DNA of 34,353 nucleotides from UBA2266 sp964406945 (lineage in GTDB: Bacteria > Planctomycetota > Phycisphaerae > Sedimentisphaerales > Anaerobacaceae): NCBI GenBank assembly GCA_964406945.1, contig CAYOTO010000037.1:1-34353 (forward strand), in the 5' to 3' direction. Each line of letters opens with the position of its first letter. Within the stretch, counting starts at the first letter, position 1. Below are positions 1 to 8,533 of the stretch, piece after piece. The position numbers were made by a program, and so were the translations under genes. Below the pieces are notes generated by a model. It saw only the letters and a program-made list of their open reading frames with translations, searched no databases and had not been told where the DNA came from.

Positions 1-39
1 TGGCGTGAGCCTACGCTGGTTCGAATCCAGCCCGGCCCA
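1..39 (+). tRNA. tRNA 3' part, probably class II (Leu or Tyr)
   Basis: The T arm is a perfect five-pair stem (GCTGG at 15-19, CCAGC at 27-31) around the canonical loop TTCGAAT. It is followed by a seven-base acceptor strand CCGGCCC (32-38) and discriminator A39. The bases before it (GGC-GTGA-GCC) can fold as the long variable arm of a class II tRNA. A discriminator A favours Leu or Tyr over Ser. The anticodon lies outside the window, so the amino acid cannot be fixed. CCA is not encoded. Confidence 0.85.
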
Positions 40-43
40 TTGG

Positions 44-75
44 AGCCTTGCAGTACTCTGCAGGGCTTTGTTTTT
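44..75 (+). terminator. Rho-independent terminator of the tRNA
   Basis: A ten-pair stem (AGCCTTGCAG with CTGCAGGGCT, one G-T pair) around the loop TACT is followed by TTGTTTTT. It begins five bases after the tRNA discriminator base and so ends the tRNA transcript. Confidence 0.82.
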
Positions 76-289
76 GGCTGTAAATCGCGGTTTCTCTCCC
101 TGCTTGCGTCTGATTGCGGTTCTTTTCGTGCGCCTGCTGCGCCGGCTCGATCTGACCGGCAAAGGCGGATGCGAAACACCAGCCAGCCCGAACGAAAGCA
201 GGATCTGCCTCTTTCTGGTGTCGCGTTAGTGTATACTTGGCTCAGAGCGTTGGACGAGCGGCACCCTGAACGTCCATTTCCGGAACAAC

Positions 290-1339
290 TCATTGCTCAA
301 ATTCAATTTCGGTCACCGCTGCCGTTGCATTGCCCTCCTGCCATTCGGAAGGTATGCCCTCGGCACGGTAGAACTTGTCTGGGCCAAGCTGCCAGATATA
401 GTTTGGTTTTAATGGTCGGACTGAATCTTCAGACCATGAATCTGTATTAACGGGCCAGTAATCTCGCTCGGCAATTACGGTGTTATATCTGTCTCTAAAA
501 TACACTGTAATCTTTACCTTGGCGAGTGAGCGATTGCCTTGGTTGTTCAATTTAAACCTGACGCCAGGCACCGGCCCATCAAACGCCGATTTGAAGTATT
601 TTGCCTCCAAACCATATAGCTGAACTAAGTTAAGATAGTCCCTCTTCTCCTCTTCAGCCTGAGCTGCCATCCGCTTGTCTTGCACGTCCTCTAGCCGATG
701 TGATTGTCGAGATGGATCGGATTCGCCATTGGGATGTGAGGAGACTTGGAGAGCCTCGGGAGAGGATAGGGCCGAGTTCCCTGCGGTATGCACATCGAGT
801 TCAGGGGAGCGAGAAGGTCGAGGAATTGCCACTCTTGCCCAAAATGCCAGTGGAACAGCGATAATGGTCAGCAACAGAATCAAGAGGCCCGGTACGACCC
901 GTCCTTGGGCCATGGCGACTATGCTCAGGATGAATGCAGCTACTAGAAGGGGTGTGTACAATAAGAATGAAAGAAAGCTCCACCACATTAGAGCGATGGC
1001 CAAGACGAGGCACACTCCTGACCCAAGAAGTGCGCTCTGTTTCACATTTGTTTGGACCACATGTATTCCAGCAAGAAACTCACCGCAATAGCGACATTTT
1101 TTTGCAGATGGCAGTATCTTCTCTCCGCAGAACGGACAAGGTGGCATGCCATGATGCTTCGCAGAAGTGTCCATCGTGATTCCACTATCATGAAAATCCT
1201 TATGTGTCTCCAATTCCCTAGACGCAGCATCAACCGTCTGTCCACATGAAGGACATTTCACAGACCTATCAACATATTCACAGGGCATGCTAAGAGTACG
1301 TCCGCAATGTGAGCAAGTGCGTTTCCTCTGGCTTTGCAT
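290..1339 (-). CDS. Zinc-ribbon membrane protein of unknown function
   Basis: A 349-residue protein with two N-terminal zinc ribbons: Cys9/12 with Cys29/32, and Cys68/71 with Cys82/85 (CPFCG...CRYCG). About three hydrophobic segments follow at roughly 102-122, 124-144 and 150-168. A polar linker then leads to a C-terminal domain (about 240-349) with alternating beta-type residues (GVRFKLNNQGNRSLAKVKIT), reminiscent of FxLYD-type domains in other zinc-ribbon membrane proteins. The ATG at 1339 is preferred over the in-frame GTG at 1345: AGGAG sits five bases before the ATG and overlaps the GTG. Function is not recognised; a sensor or envelope role is only a guess. The base composition is visibly more AT-rich than the central part of the window. 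Confidence 0.8.
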   Translation of the reverse strand: MQSQRKRTCSHCGRTLSMPCEYVDRSVKCPSCGQTVDAASRELETHKDFHDSGITMDTSAKHHGMPPCPFCGEKILPSAKKCRYCGEFLAGIHVVQTNVKQSALLGSGVCLVLAIALMWWSFLSFLLYTPLLVAAFILSIVAMAQGRVVPGLLILLLTIIAVPLAFWARVAIPRPSRSPELDVHTAGNSALSSPEALQVSSHPNGESDPSRQSHRLEDVQDKRMAAQAEEEKRDYLNLVQLYGLEAKYFKSAFDGPVPGVRFKLNNQGNRSLAKVKITVYFRDRYNTVIAERDYWPVNTDSWSEDSVRPLKPNYIWQLGPDKFYRAEGIPSEWQEGNATAAVTEIEFEQ

Positions 1340-1480
1340 GTCCACTCCTGTATTTCAAGGCGGTATTTGCCATATATCGCGACAATCGCCTCCGTCCGCT
1401 CAATTCCTATGAATGGTTTTTGGGAGACGCGATCGCACCCTTGACCTATCCAATCGACAACACTCACTCAATGCCCGGCG

Positions 1481-2695
1481 TTACTCACACATGGTCACTG
1501 GGTCGTAGTTGCAGGCCAGCCATTCCGAAGCAAAAAAAGCGAAGTCCGCAAAGTCAACGCGGCAGTCCTTGTTGAAGTCAGCCACTGGGTACTGTCTGCA
1601 AACAGGCACGACTATACCGCCAGGCGATTTACTTGCTTCGGAAGTGCCGCCATACGCACCCATATTGATTCGGCCTCCGTTCGGATTCAGTTCCGTCTCT
1701 ACGGAGTCGTTTGGATCACCTGCGTCAATGCACGGACTTGTTACGGAATCCATCACCCACTGGCCCGTAAGTTGGTCCCAGCGTCCAGCTTCTGACTCTA
1801 ATCTAAAGTTATTCGTACTAGCAAATTGGGGGTTCTCGTGAATGTCTTTAGAAGACGGCGAAGACCCGCCATAGCTGCCGAAAAAGTTTCCCCAGACGTT
1901 ATTGAAACTTATTAGCGTCCCGCCCCCTATGCCGTATCCACCATTGCCCACTATAATGCAATTTCGGATTTCGCCAGAAGTGGATATTCCGCTTCCCTCG
2001 TTATTGGCTATTGTGCAGTTTATGACGCTGCCCGAACCGCCGTTAACACCGCTACCACCGTTGTTTACAATTAAGCAATTCACAACATACGCGTAAGTGT
2101 CCTGCAGTCCGTCGTTCTCATTGTCACTAATTGTGCAAGAGCGTATTTCTCCCCCGCAATTCCTTATCGCGCTATTTCGGCCATATGGGCCACTATCGCA
2201 CCCGTAAATATGGCTTCTGATCAGCAGCGGATTTGCTTCGTGCCCGCGAACGGCCCATTCAGCGTCCGTGATAGTACAGTCTTTAATCGTAGGGTCAGAA
2301 TAGTAGCAGTAAATCGCCGCGCCATGCCTATCTGGAGCTTGGCGATCGAGGCTCTTCACAGTCACCCCGGTTAGAACTGAGTCATTTCCTTCTCCCGAGT
2401 CAAATTGAATGGTCGGAATATCTGTGTTCTCGCCGCGAATTACGGTTGAAGCCACGCAATCAGGGTCATCAGGATCAAGACTGGTTATGGTTATCGCTTT
2501 GCCGTAGAAGTTGATATTCTCGTAATATCTATTCGGGCGCACAAGAATTATATCACCGTCCCTGGACTGATCTATGGCATCCTGAATACGTCGAAAATCG
2601 CCCGCCTGGCCCTCCCAGGCCCCTACCGTTATCGTCCGGCCCATTGCCTGGCTCACAAGCAATAGACAACCTACTATGAAAGCAAAGATTCTCAT
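1481..2695 (-). CDS. Secreted right-handed beta-helix protein with dockerin-like C-terminus
   Basis: A 404-residue protein with a clear signal peptide (MRIFAFIVGCLLLVSQAMG). Next comes a pectate-lyase-like opening (RIQDAIDQSRDGDIILVRPN) and a series of short coils rich in N, G, I and C (for example SVINCTIANNEGSGISTSGE), typical of a right-handed parallel beta-helix. The C-terminus carries a single calcium-loop motif (DFNKDCRVDFADFAFFASEW) like the dockerin-type motif that ends many exported planctomycete proteins. The ATG at 2695 is chosen over an earlier in-frame start at 2752 because it opens the signal peptide and follows GGAGGT. No catalytic residues can be assigned; it could bind or cleave polysaccharide. 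It follows the glycosidase-like gene on the same strand. Confidence 0.85.
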   Translation of the reverse strand: MRIFAFIVGCLLLVSQAMGRTITVGAWEGQAGDFRRIQDAIDQSRDGDIILVRPNRYYENINFYGKAITITSLDPDDPDCVASTVIRGENTDIPTIQFDSGEGNDSVLTGVTVKSLDRQAPDRHGAAIYCYYSDPTIKDCTITDAEWAVRGHEANPLLIRSHIYGCDSGPYGRNSAIRNCGGEIRSCTISDNENDGLQDTYAYVVNCLIVNNGGSGVNGGSGSVINCTIANNEGSGISTSGEIRNCIIVGNGGYGIGGGTLISFNNVWGNFFGSYGGSSPSSKDIHENPQFASTNNFRLESEAGRWDQLTGQWVMDSVTSPCIDAGDPNDSVETELNPNGGRINMGAYGGTSEASKSPGGIVVPVCRQYPVADFNKDCRVDFADFAFFASEWLACNYDPVTMCE

Positions 2696-2748
2696 AGGAC
2701 CTCCAATCTGCGAACTCTGCTTTATAGTAGCAATTAGCAGGCCGAAAG

Positions 2749-3009
2749 TCAAGATACAACCCCATCGTCCAGGCCCCGTTGACCTCTGGGGCTTGTACTT
2801 TCCGCCTGCCGGCCCTCAGGGTAAACGTATTCGATCACGAGCTTGCGTTCGGTATTCTGGCCCATTTGCTCCCGGCGCGATCTGTTGATCAGCGTTACCA
2901 CAGCTATGAAATCCGAAGCGGAAATCCGGGGTTTCGGCACTCGGCCTCTCACCGCCTGGCCGCAATGCGGGCAATCCTGGGTGGCGTGAACCCTGCACGT
3001 TTTAGCCAC
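2749..3009 (-). CDS. Small zinc-ribbon-like hypothetical protein
   Basis: An 86-residue frame starting at GTG. Its N-terminus has a Cys/His pattern (CRVHATQDCPHCGQ) that could bind one zinc ion. The remainder (SASDFIAVVTLINRSRREQM and beyond) is polar and matches no family I know. It begins 36 bases after the stop of the large glycosidase-like gene and ends 53 bases before the start of the beta-helix gene, all on the minus strand, so it fits an operon. The ribosome-binding site is weak (AGGAA about 13 bases upstream). The ordered CxxC motif supports a real gene, but an accidental frame cannot be excluded. Confidence 0.45.
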   Translation of the reverse strand: MAKTCRVHATQDCPHCGQAVRGRVPKPRISASDFIAVVTLINRSRREQMGQNTERKLVIEYVYPEGRQAESTSPRGQRGLDDGVVS

Positions 3010-3045
3010 AAGATTTACACTTTCCTGTTCGGACCGGGCTTCGGG

Positions 3046-5520
3046 CTAGTCTGGAAGGGTGATTTGAGTGGTTTGGTTGAAATCGGCGAAGGCCAGGCCG
3101 AAGTCAATGCTGCCGCGTTTCTCCTGCAGATCAACGTCGCTTGCAGCGATCATGAAGTTGCATCTGTCGAGATCGAGTCTGATTGTGGCAAGGCCGCCCT
3201 CGATAATGTCCGCGTTACGGCAAATCCAGGCGCTGCGTCGGTTTTCACTGAAGTCGGCCGCCGGCACAGTGAACACCCGATCGTTCCAGGTAACCACCAC
3301 GTCGCCGATTTCTCGCGGCTTCGTTCTCAGGGCTAATGAACCTCTAACACTCAACCTGTCGCCGGCGCTTTGCCTGCCGGCACTGACCCGCACCCTCCCC
3401 ACGTGCAGGGTATCGGCGAAGCCGCTCATTAACTGGAGCGGCAGCCTGCGGCCGCCGTTTACAACCGCTTGATTGACCTGTGCGGCGCCGACGAAATCAC
3501 CTATTTCCATAACGATGCTCACCGGGGCCGCCAGACCCGCAAGGTCGAGGTACTTGCCTTGCAGAGAAAACCGTCGCCGGTCGAAATCTATTGTCAGCGT
3601 GCTTATGGCCCCCGGCCTGCCGCGGTGCAAACGCCGGCTGTAGCGGTACCTGCCGGATGAGGCCTGTTCGGGTTCAAAAGGAATTGATTCACTGTAAATC
3701 AGACAGTCCGTTTCGTCGGACCAGATGCCGACGGTTATTTCGGTGGCCGAGGCAATCTCTTCGGCGGTTGCAGCTATAACTCCGGAGGCTCGTATGCTGT
3801 CCTCGAATCGTGATGTCCCGGATCTTACGTTGCAGGTGGAAATTTCCATATTTCTCCATGATGGAATGACCCTGACGAAGTGAATGACGGCATCGCCCTG
3901 TAAGGCCTGAATGGAGAAATCGTGGTCCGTATTCAGGGCGTCGAAGCGGATATCGTCGAGCATGAAGGTGGCCGTGCGAACCTTGCCCGTGTCGGCACAC
4001 TGGACTGTTCGTTGCTGCAGACCAGAACCGCCCTCGAACTGCAGGGCCCATTCTGCATGATTTCTATCGCGGTATGTAATCTTCACGGCCACGCGATGCG
4101 GCCCTCCGAAAAGAAACCGGTCATCCACGGCGAAGCCCATGAATGTGTTGCCCGTTTCCGTGTCCGTTCGCCTGGCGGTATAGTCGTACATGTGATCCGG
4201 ATGGTGTGCATCCTGGTTCTGCACGTAGACTTTTTCCGTGGGCACCGTGCGGCAGCCCCGGCCGTCTCGCTGATACAGCCATCTTTCGAAGTTTTTGGCC
4301 CGCTTGACGAATTGCCCGCTACCGACGACATTCTCGCGCAGATAGCACCAGACATCAGGCGTATTGTTGACATGCCTGCCGAGTTCGAGTGCAACGTAGC
4401 CAAGCAGCGGCCGATCAACGAGCATATCGCCCATCTCGGCCCAGACGTAGTTGCGTCGCATCTGCAAGACCCTGAGCATCGACTCGCGATAGCGATGCGA
4501 CCAGGTGGAGACCGGGCCAAACCGCGGCTCGTGTACGCCCGGTATATACTGTTCGTTTTCATCGCCGCTTGCGCGATTCTCCGCGATCAGTGGACAACTC
4601 TCGTCCACGGTCATATAGCCGTCGGGATCGATTGACTGGCCGAGCATCTCGTTGCTGTGGTCCCGCATATAGACCTCGGCGCCGCCGTTTCGCTGTCCCA
4701 TCCCGAGCGAGAGAGCGAAGGCAATGTCCCTCGGCGCCGGAGAGACCAGACACAACTTCTTTTCGACGCCGGGACAGGCATTGGCCCAGACTTGCAGTCG
4801 CTCTTCGTACACGGTCCTTCGAGGATCATCGAGCAGCGGTCCCATGCCCTCCTCGCCTCGCGATCTCGACCACAGGTGAACGTATATGAGCGAAACCTCG
4901 TCCATTGCGGGTATTCCACTGCTGCCGAGAGCCTCCACCATGCGGACATAGCGGCTGTGGTAAGCCGGGTGGTAGATATCCATGTTGATGACTTGAAAAG
5001 GCGTGCTTATATCGTCCCATCTGGACATTTCAACCAGCGGAATCTCGTACTGAGCGAGCCATCTCGGCGCGCTCGCCGAGTCCTCCACGTGTTGCTGCCA
5101 CCAGTCGGGATAGTAGGTTTCATCGGGGAAGTTGCGAAGTTCCCAGACCGAAGCCCGCAGATGGAATTCGATAAAATACCGGCCACCCTGCGATTGCTTG
5201 ACGATGTCGGCTCTGAGGGCATCGAATTCGAACTGTCCTTCTGTTGGCTCCAGCCGGCGCCAGGTCCACGAAACGGTCCTTGCGATTCGACCGGGAAACG
5301 AAGGGCTTACGTTGCTTTCCTTTGTTTTAATCGCGCTGGACGGATCAGCCTCGACCCATTCGGGCAAAGACCAGTCCCATCCATTGGTTATGCGGTCTTC
5401 GGGGCGCCAGGGGCTGCAGGCTTGATCAGCAGAAAAAACCAGCGGGTGGAGAAATGTAACCAGAAGCAGAGCCGTGAGCCATTGCAGGACTGGTCTTCCG
5501 GACAAAGTAACGGCGGACAT
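3046..5520 (-). CDS. Secreted glycoside-hydrolase-like TIM-barrel protein with duplicated C-terminal domain
   Basis: An 824-residue protein. The ATG at 5520 is preferred over an in-frame start at 5580 because it follows AAGGAG at good spacing and opens a signal peptide ending near residue 30. Residues about 40-420 look like a TIM-barrel glycosidase of the DUF4832/beta-galactosidase-like sort. They contain the opening TVSWTWRRLEPTEGQF and a possible acid/base loop near Glu223-Glu224 (HLWSRSRGEEG). The segment ALSLGMGQRNGG resembles the glycine/arginine loop of that group. Residues about 430-555 look like a beta-sandwich binding module. Residues about 558-688 and 706-822 are two related copies of one domain (SIDFGLAFADF closes the second). 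The substrate is unknown, and the glycosidase call is by fold resemblance only. Confidence 0.75.
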   Translation of the reverse strand: MSAVTLSGRPVLQWLTALLLVTFLHPLVFSADQACSPWRPEDRITNGWDWSLPEWVEADPSSAIKTKESNVSPSFPGRIARTVSWTWRRLEPTEGQFEFDALRADIVKQSQGGRYFIEFHLRASVWELRNFPDETYYPDWWQQHVEDSASAPRWLAQYEIPLVEMSRWDDISTPFQVINMDIYHPAYHSRYVRMVEALGSSGIPAMDEVSLIYVHLWSRSRGEEGMGPLLDDPRRTVYEERLQVWANACPGVEKKLCLVSPAPRDIAFALSLGMGQRNGGAEVYMRDHSNEMLGQSIDPDGYMTVDESCPLIAENRASGDENEQYIPGVHEPRFGPVSTWSHRYRESMLRVLQMRRNYVWAEMGDMLVDRPLLGYVALELGRHVNNTPDVWCYLRENVVGSGQFVKRAKNFERWLYQRDGRGCRTVPTEKVYVQNQDAHHPDHMYDYTARRTDTETGNTFMGFAVDDRFLFGGPHRVAVKITYRDRNHAEWALQFEGGSGLQQRTVQCADTGKVRTATFMLDDIRFDALNTDHDFSIQALQGDAVIHFVRVIPSWRNMEISTCNVRSGTSRFEDSIRASGVIAATAEEIASATEITVGIWSDETDCLIYSESIPFEPEQASSGRYRYSRRLHRGRPGAISTLTIDFDRRRFSLQGKYLDLAGLAAPVSIVMEIGDFVGAAQVNQAVVNGGRRLPLQLMSGFADTLHVGRVRVSAGRQSAGDRLSVRGSLALRTKPREIGDVVVTWNDRVFTVPAADFSENRRSAWICRNADIIEGGLATIRLDLDRCNFMIAASDVDLQEKRGSIDFGLAFADFNQTTQITLPD

Positions 5521-5876
5521 GAGAATGCTCCTTGGGATTAATCCACCAGCTCGGTCGCGAGGCGGCGTCAAATCATCCAATCTTTCTCAGATCATCTTCT
5601 TATCCGGAATCACTAAATGTACTTCACTACGACATTTGCTCAGCAGAGCGGGCCAAAGCCCTCTTTTAAAACATAAGAACTCCATACGGCCCTGGAAAAT
5701 GGCTTTTGCATACAAACCCAAAGAGCACTGCGGGAAATCGGACCTTTTTGGCTGGCTGTGGGAACTATGCCGACGGCGGAAAGACGCTTTATCTCTGAAC
5801 CCGGGGGAACAGTATCTACCCCGAGCCGTATAGACGGTGTAAACGCTCGCATTTAATCGCTTAACGAGGCTCCGGA
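5521..5876. other. Divergent intergenic region
   Basis: These 356 bases separate the minus-strand glycosidase-like operon from the plus-strand DUF3179 gene, so promoters for both should lie here. I see no convincing -35/-10 pair, no known riboswitch and no RNA gene. A plus-strand open frame spans it but has no ribosome-binding site or recognisable protein pattern and is not called. Confidence 0.5.
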
Positions 5877-7010
5877 ATGTTTATGAAGAATTTGTGTACT
5901 CGATACCGCAGACTCGTTGTGGTAGCCGCGGCTTTTGGGGCTTTTGTCTGTTCGAACGCTCAGGCGGCATCCTCACTGCGCGGCTTCAAAACGAATACCG
6001 ACAAACGCGTTGTCGATTTGAGCGAGTTGAAGCCGGCAGGCGTGGGCAAGGACGGCATACCTGCGATTGACAGGCCGCGATTCGTCCCGCCACGAATTGC
6101 AGATAACTGGCTGCGGCCTCGGGAACCGGTAATAGCGGTGCACATCGGCCGACGGAGCAAAGCGTATCCGCTCCAGATATTGATCTGGCACGAAATCGTG
6201 AATGACCAAATCGGTGATGTTCCGATTGCAGTTACCTTTTGCCCACTGTGCTACAGCGCTATCGTTTTCGACCGGCGAATCCAGGGCAAAACCCATACTT
6301 TCGGGGTTTCCGGCTTTCTTCGGCATTCGGATATGGTCATGTACGACCGCCGGACCGAGACTCTTTTCCAGCAGTTTACGGGCGAGGGTCTGGTGGGCGA
6401 TCATGCGGGTGTTCAACTGAAGCGTCTTCCTGCACAGATTATTTCTTTCGGACAGTTTCGTAACTCTTACCCCAACGGCGATATTTTGTCCCGGCGGACC
6501 GGCTATAACCGGAGCTACGGCCGCAATCCTTACGTCGGCTATGACGATATCGGCAACAGTCCCTTCCTGTACAAAGGCCCAACCGATGGACGGCTCGCTC
6601 CAATGCAGAAGCTGATTACGGTTTCGATAGGCGAAACGCATGTGGCGTATCCTTACTCGGTTACAGAAAGAAGCAAAGTCATAAACGACGATGCGGGCTC
6701 AGAGCCGATCGTCGTCTTTCATGTCGACGGCGCACTTTCGGCGTTGGACTCCGATAGAACAACTGCGTCGAAACACATCGGGTCGACAGGCGTTTTCAGC
6801 CGCAGAGTGGCGGGAGATACGTTGGATTTCTACGAACGAGGCGGCGAGATACGCGATCAACAGACCCAAAGCTCCTGGGATATCACTGGAAAAGCGATAA
6901 AAGGGCGACTCCGCGGCGTTCGGCTTGCTCCGATTCCGCACGGTGATTACTTCGCATTCGCATGGCTCGTGTTCAGACCGCAAACCCGGATATACAAACC
7001 TGAGCCTTGA
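5877..7010 (+). CDS. DUF3179 domain-containing exported protein
   Basis: A 377-residue protein with an N-terminal signal peptide (hydrophobic stretch about 13-31 ending SNAQA). It is then almost entirely a DUF3179 domain. Diagnostic segments are the substrate-pocket-like opening around AYPLQILIWHEIVND and the FCPLCYSAIVFDR motif with Cys122 and Cys125. The repeat of the HVAYPY theme near residue 250 and the closing pattern SSWDITGKAIKG followed by FAFAWLVFRP are also typical. The family is widespread in environmental bacteria and its reaction is not established. The two cysteines suggest a metal- or thiol-dependent site, which is inference. An alternative ATG lies two codons downstream at 5883. 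It precedes the Tat-exported gene by 115 bases. Confidence 0.88.
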   Translation: MFMKNLCTRYRRLVVVAAAFGAFVCSNAQAASSLRGFKTNTDKRVVDLSELKPAGVGKDGIPAIDRPRFVPPRIADNWLRPREPVIAVHIGRRSKAYPLQILIWHEIVNDQIGDVPIAVTFCPLCYSAIVFDRRIQGKTHTFGVSGFLRHSDMVMYDRRTETLFQQFTGEGLVGDHAGVQLKRLPAQIISFGQFRNSYPNGDILSRRTGYNRSYGRNPYVGYDDIGNSPFLYKGPTDGRLAPMQKLITVSIGETHVAYPYSVTERSKVINDDAGSEPIVVFHVDGALSALDSDRTTASKHIGSTGVFSRRVAGDTLDFYERGGEIRDQQTQSSWDITGKAIKGRLRGVRLAPIPHGDYFAFAWLVFRPQTRIYKPEP

Positions 7011-7125
7011 CCCGGTGAGATGGCCTACGGGCGTCTTTCGCACATACATATCTCTGGACACGAGCGATCAAATCTGCTACAGTGCCGGAGTGCTTGTTTT
7101 TGGCGTTTTTGATAAGGAGTCGACC

Positions 7126-8082
7126 ATGTCGGATAAGCTTGACCGGCGTAATTTCCTCATGAAATCAGCGGCAGCATCAACCGGAGCCGCTCTGGGCTTC
7201 AGTTTCGAGGAACGTGCTCTGCTGGCGAACCGCACAAGTCGGTCCACGGCGACGGGTTCGACCAATTCCAAAGGTATGCCCGTCGGGAAAATAGGCAATC
7301 TGACAATCAGCCGCATGTTCACCGGCGGCAATCTGATCAGCGGATTCGCGCACAGTCGGGATCTGATGTACGTTTCCTCACTGCTGAAGAATTATTTTAC
7401 GGACGAGAAGGTTATGGAGACCTTCGAACTGTGCGAGGAAGTTGGCATCAACACGGCGATTCTGCGGCTTGACGATCACTGCATTCGCATCATGAACAGG
7501 TACTGGAACGAGCGGGGCGGCAAGATGCAGTGGATCGCCCAGGTGAAGATGAAGCAGAACGACCCGACAGGCGAGGCCAAACGGGCGATAGATAACGGCG
7601 CCGTCGGGGCGTACGTTCACGGCGGCGTTTGTGACAGGTTTGTCGAAGCCGGTCGTGTCGATTTGCTTGGCAAGGCGGTCGATTACATCAAGAGCCGAAA
7701 GGTCATCGCCGGGCTGGGCGGCCACGCGGTGGAGGTTCCGATGGCGGCGGAAAAAGCCGGTATTGACGTCGATTTCTATATGAAGACCCTGCACAGCCAT
7801 AATTACTGGTCGGCCGAGCTGCAGCCCGAGAACGATAACGTCTGGTCCAGAACGCCGGAGAAGACAATCGAGTTTATGAAGACCGTCAAGAAGCCCTGGA
7901 TCGCGTACAAAGTCATGGCCGCCGGGGCGATACATCCTCAGCAGGCATTCAAGTATGCGTACGAAAACGGGGCCGATTTCATCTGTGCGGGCATGTTCGA
8001 CTTTCAGGTTCGCGAAGATATGATGATTGCCAAGAAAGTTCTTTCCGAAAAGCTTAATCGGCAGCGTCCCTGGTGTGCCTAG
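7126..8082 (+). CDS. Tat-exported TIM-barrel-like protein of unknown function
   Basis: A 318-residue protein. The ATG at 7126 follows AAGGAG seven bases upstream and opens a twin-arginine leader (LDRRNFLMKSAAAS), so the longer frame from 6925 is rejected. The mature part begins with PVGKIGNLTISRMFTGGNLI, which resembles the start of aldo/keto-reductase-type barrels. It contains regular beta/alpha units (INTAILRLDD, MQWIAQVKMK, GAYVHGGVCD, KPWIAYKVMAAGAI, GADFICAGMFDFQV) that suggest a TIM barrel. Such Tat-exported barrels are common in planctomycetes next to sulfatases and glycosidases, but I cannot name the substrate. A role in carbohydrate turnover is inferred from context only. Confidence 0.82.
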   Translation: MSDKLDRRNFLMKSAAASTGAALGFSFEERALLANRTSRSTATGSTNSKGMPVGKIGNLTISRMFTGGNLISGFAHSRDLMYVSSLLKNYFTDEKVMETFELCEEVGINTAILRLDDHCIRIMNRYWNERGGKMQWIAQVKMKQNDPTGEAKRAIDNGAVGAYVHGGVCDRFVEAGRVDLLGKAVDYIKSRKVIAGLGGHAVEVPMAAEKAGIDVDFYMKTLHSHNYWSAELQPENDNVWSRTPEKTIEFMKTVKKPWIAYKVMAAGAIHPQQAFKYAYENGADFICAGMFDFQVREDMMIAKKVLSEKLNRQRPWCA

Positions 8083-8112
8083 ACTAAAAGTGCCGGCTAT
8101 CCAAGACTATAG

Positions 8113-8493
8113 CAGGGAATACATCCGGCAGGGGCGTTCGGCGTAGAGAAGTACGTGGTATGGAACATCCGCAAGGACATGACCAGGCCCGGCCAGGGGT
8201 ATCTGGACCGCTCGGCGGGCAAGGTGGTCTACTGGCCGCTGCCGAATGAGGACATGGACAAGGCGACCGTGCTCGCCGGTGTGACTGAAAGAATCATACA
8301 CATCGAAGGCGCTTCGGGCATTACGATAAGCGGATTGCAGCTTTCGGATTCGAGAAAATCGACGTCAGCGGCGCCCGGCCCAGATAAACCAACAGTGCAA
8401 GTGAAAGATAGTGCTGCAATAGCCGATAGAAGGTACGGGAGCACTGTCGCAACGAGGCTTTTTACAGTTGACCGGCGTCTCAGGCTCTGCTAA
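8113..8493 (+). pseudogene. Remnant of a right-handed beta-helix protein
   Basis: The frame opens right after an in-frame TAG at 8110 and has no ATG or ribosome-binding site. It encodes FGVEKYVVWNIRKDM, then QGYLDRSAGKVVYWPLPNED, then IIHIEGASGITISGLQLSDS. This is the characteristic linker region of large beta-helix proteins (the 'W.YDR..G.VYYWP.PGE' region followed by the first helix coil). Only this internal piece is present: the several hundred residues expected before it and the coils after about 8355 are missing. After that point the translation loses family character. It is therefore a decayed fragment, sitting between the Tat-exported gene and the DUF4870 pair. Confidence 0.65.
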
Positions 8494-8533
8494 AAGAACT
8501 TGTGCTTGACTACGAAATTTGGGGAGTTCTGAA

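Noticed and set aside
5521..5876. Riboswitch-like or RNA-gene-like content in the divergent intergenic region
   Set aside because: No conserved core of any riboswitch class I know could be found; GC-rich patches alone are not evidence.
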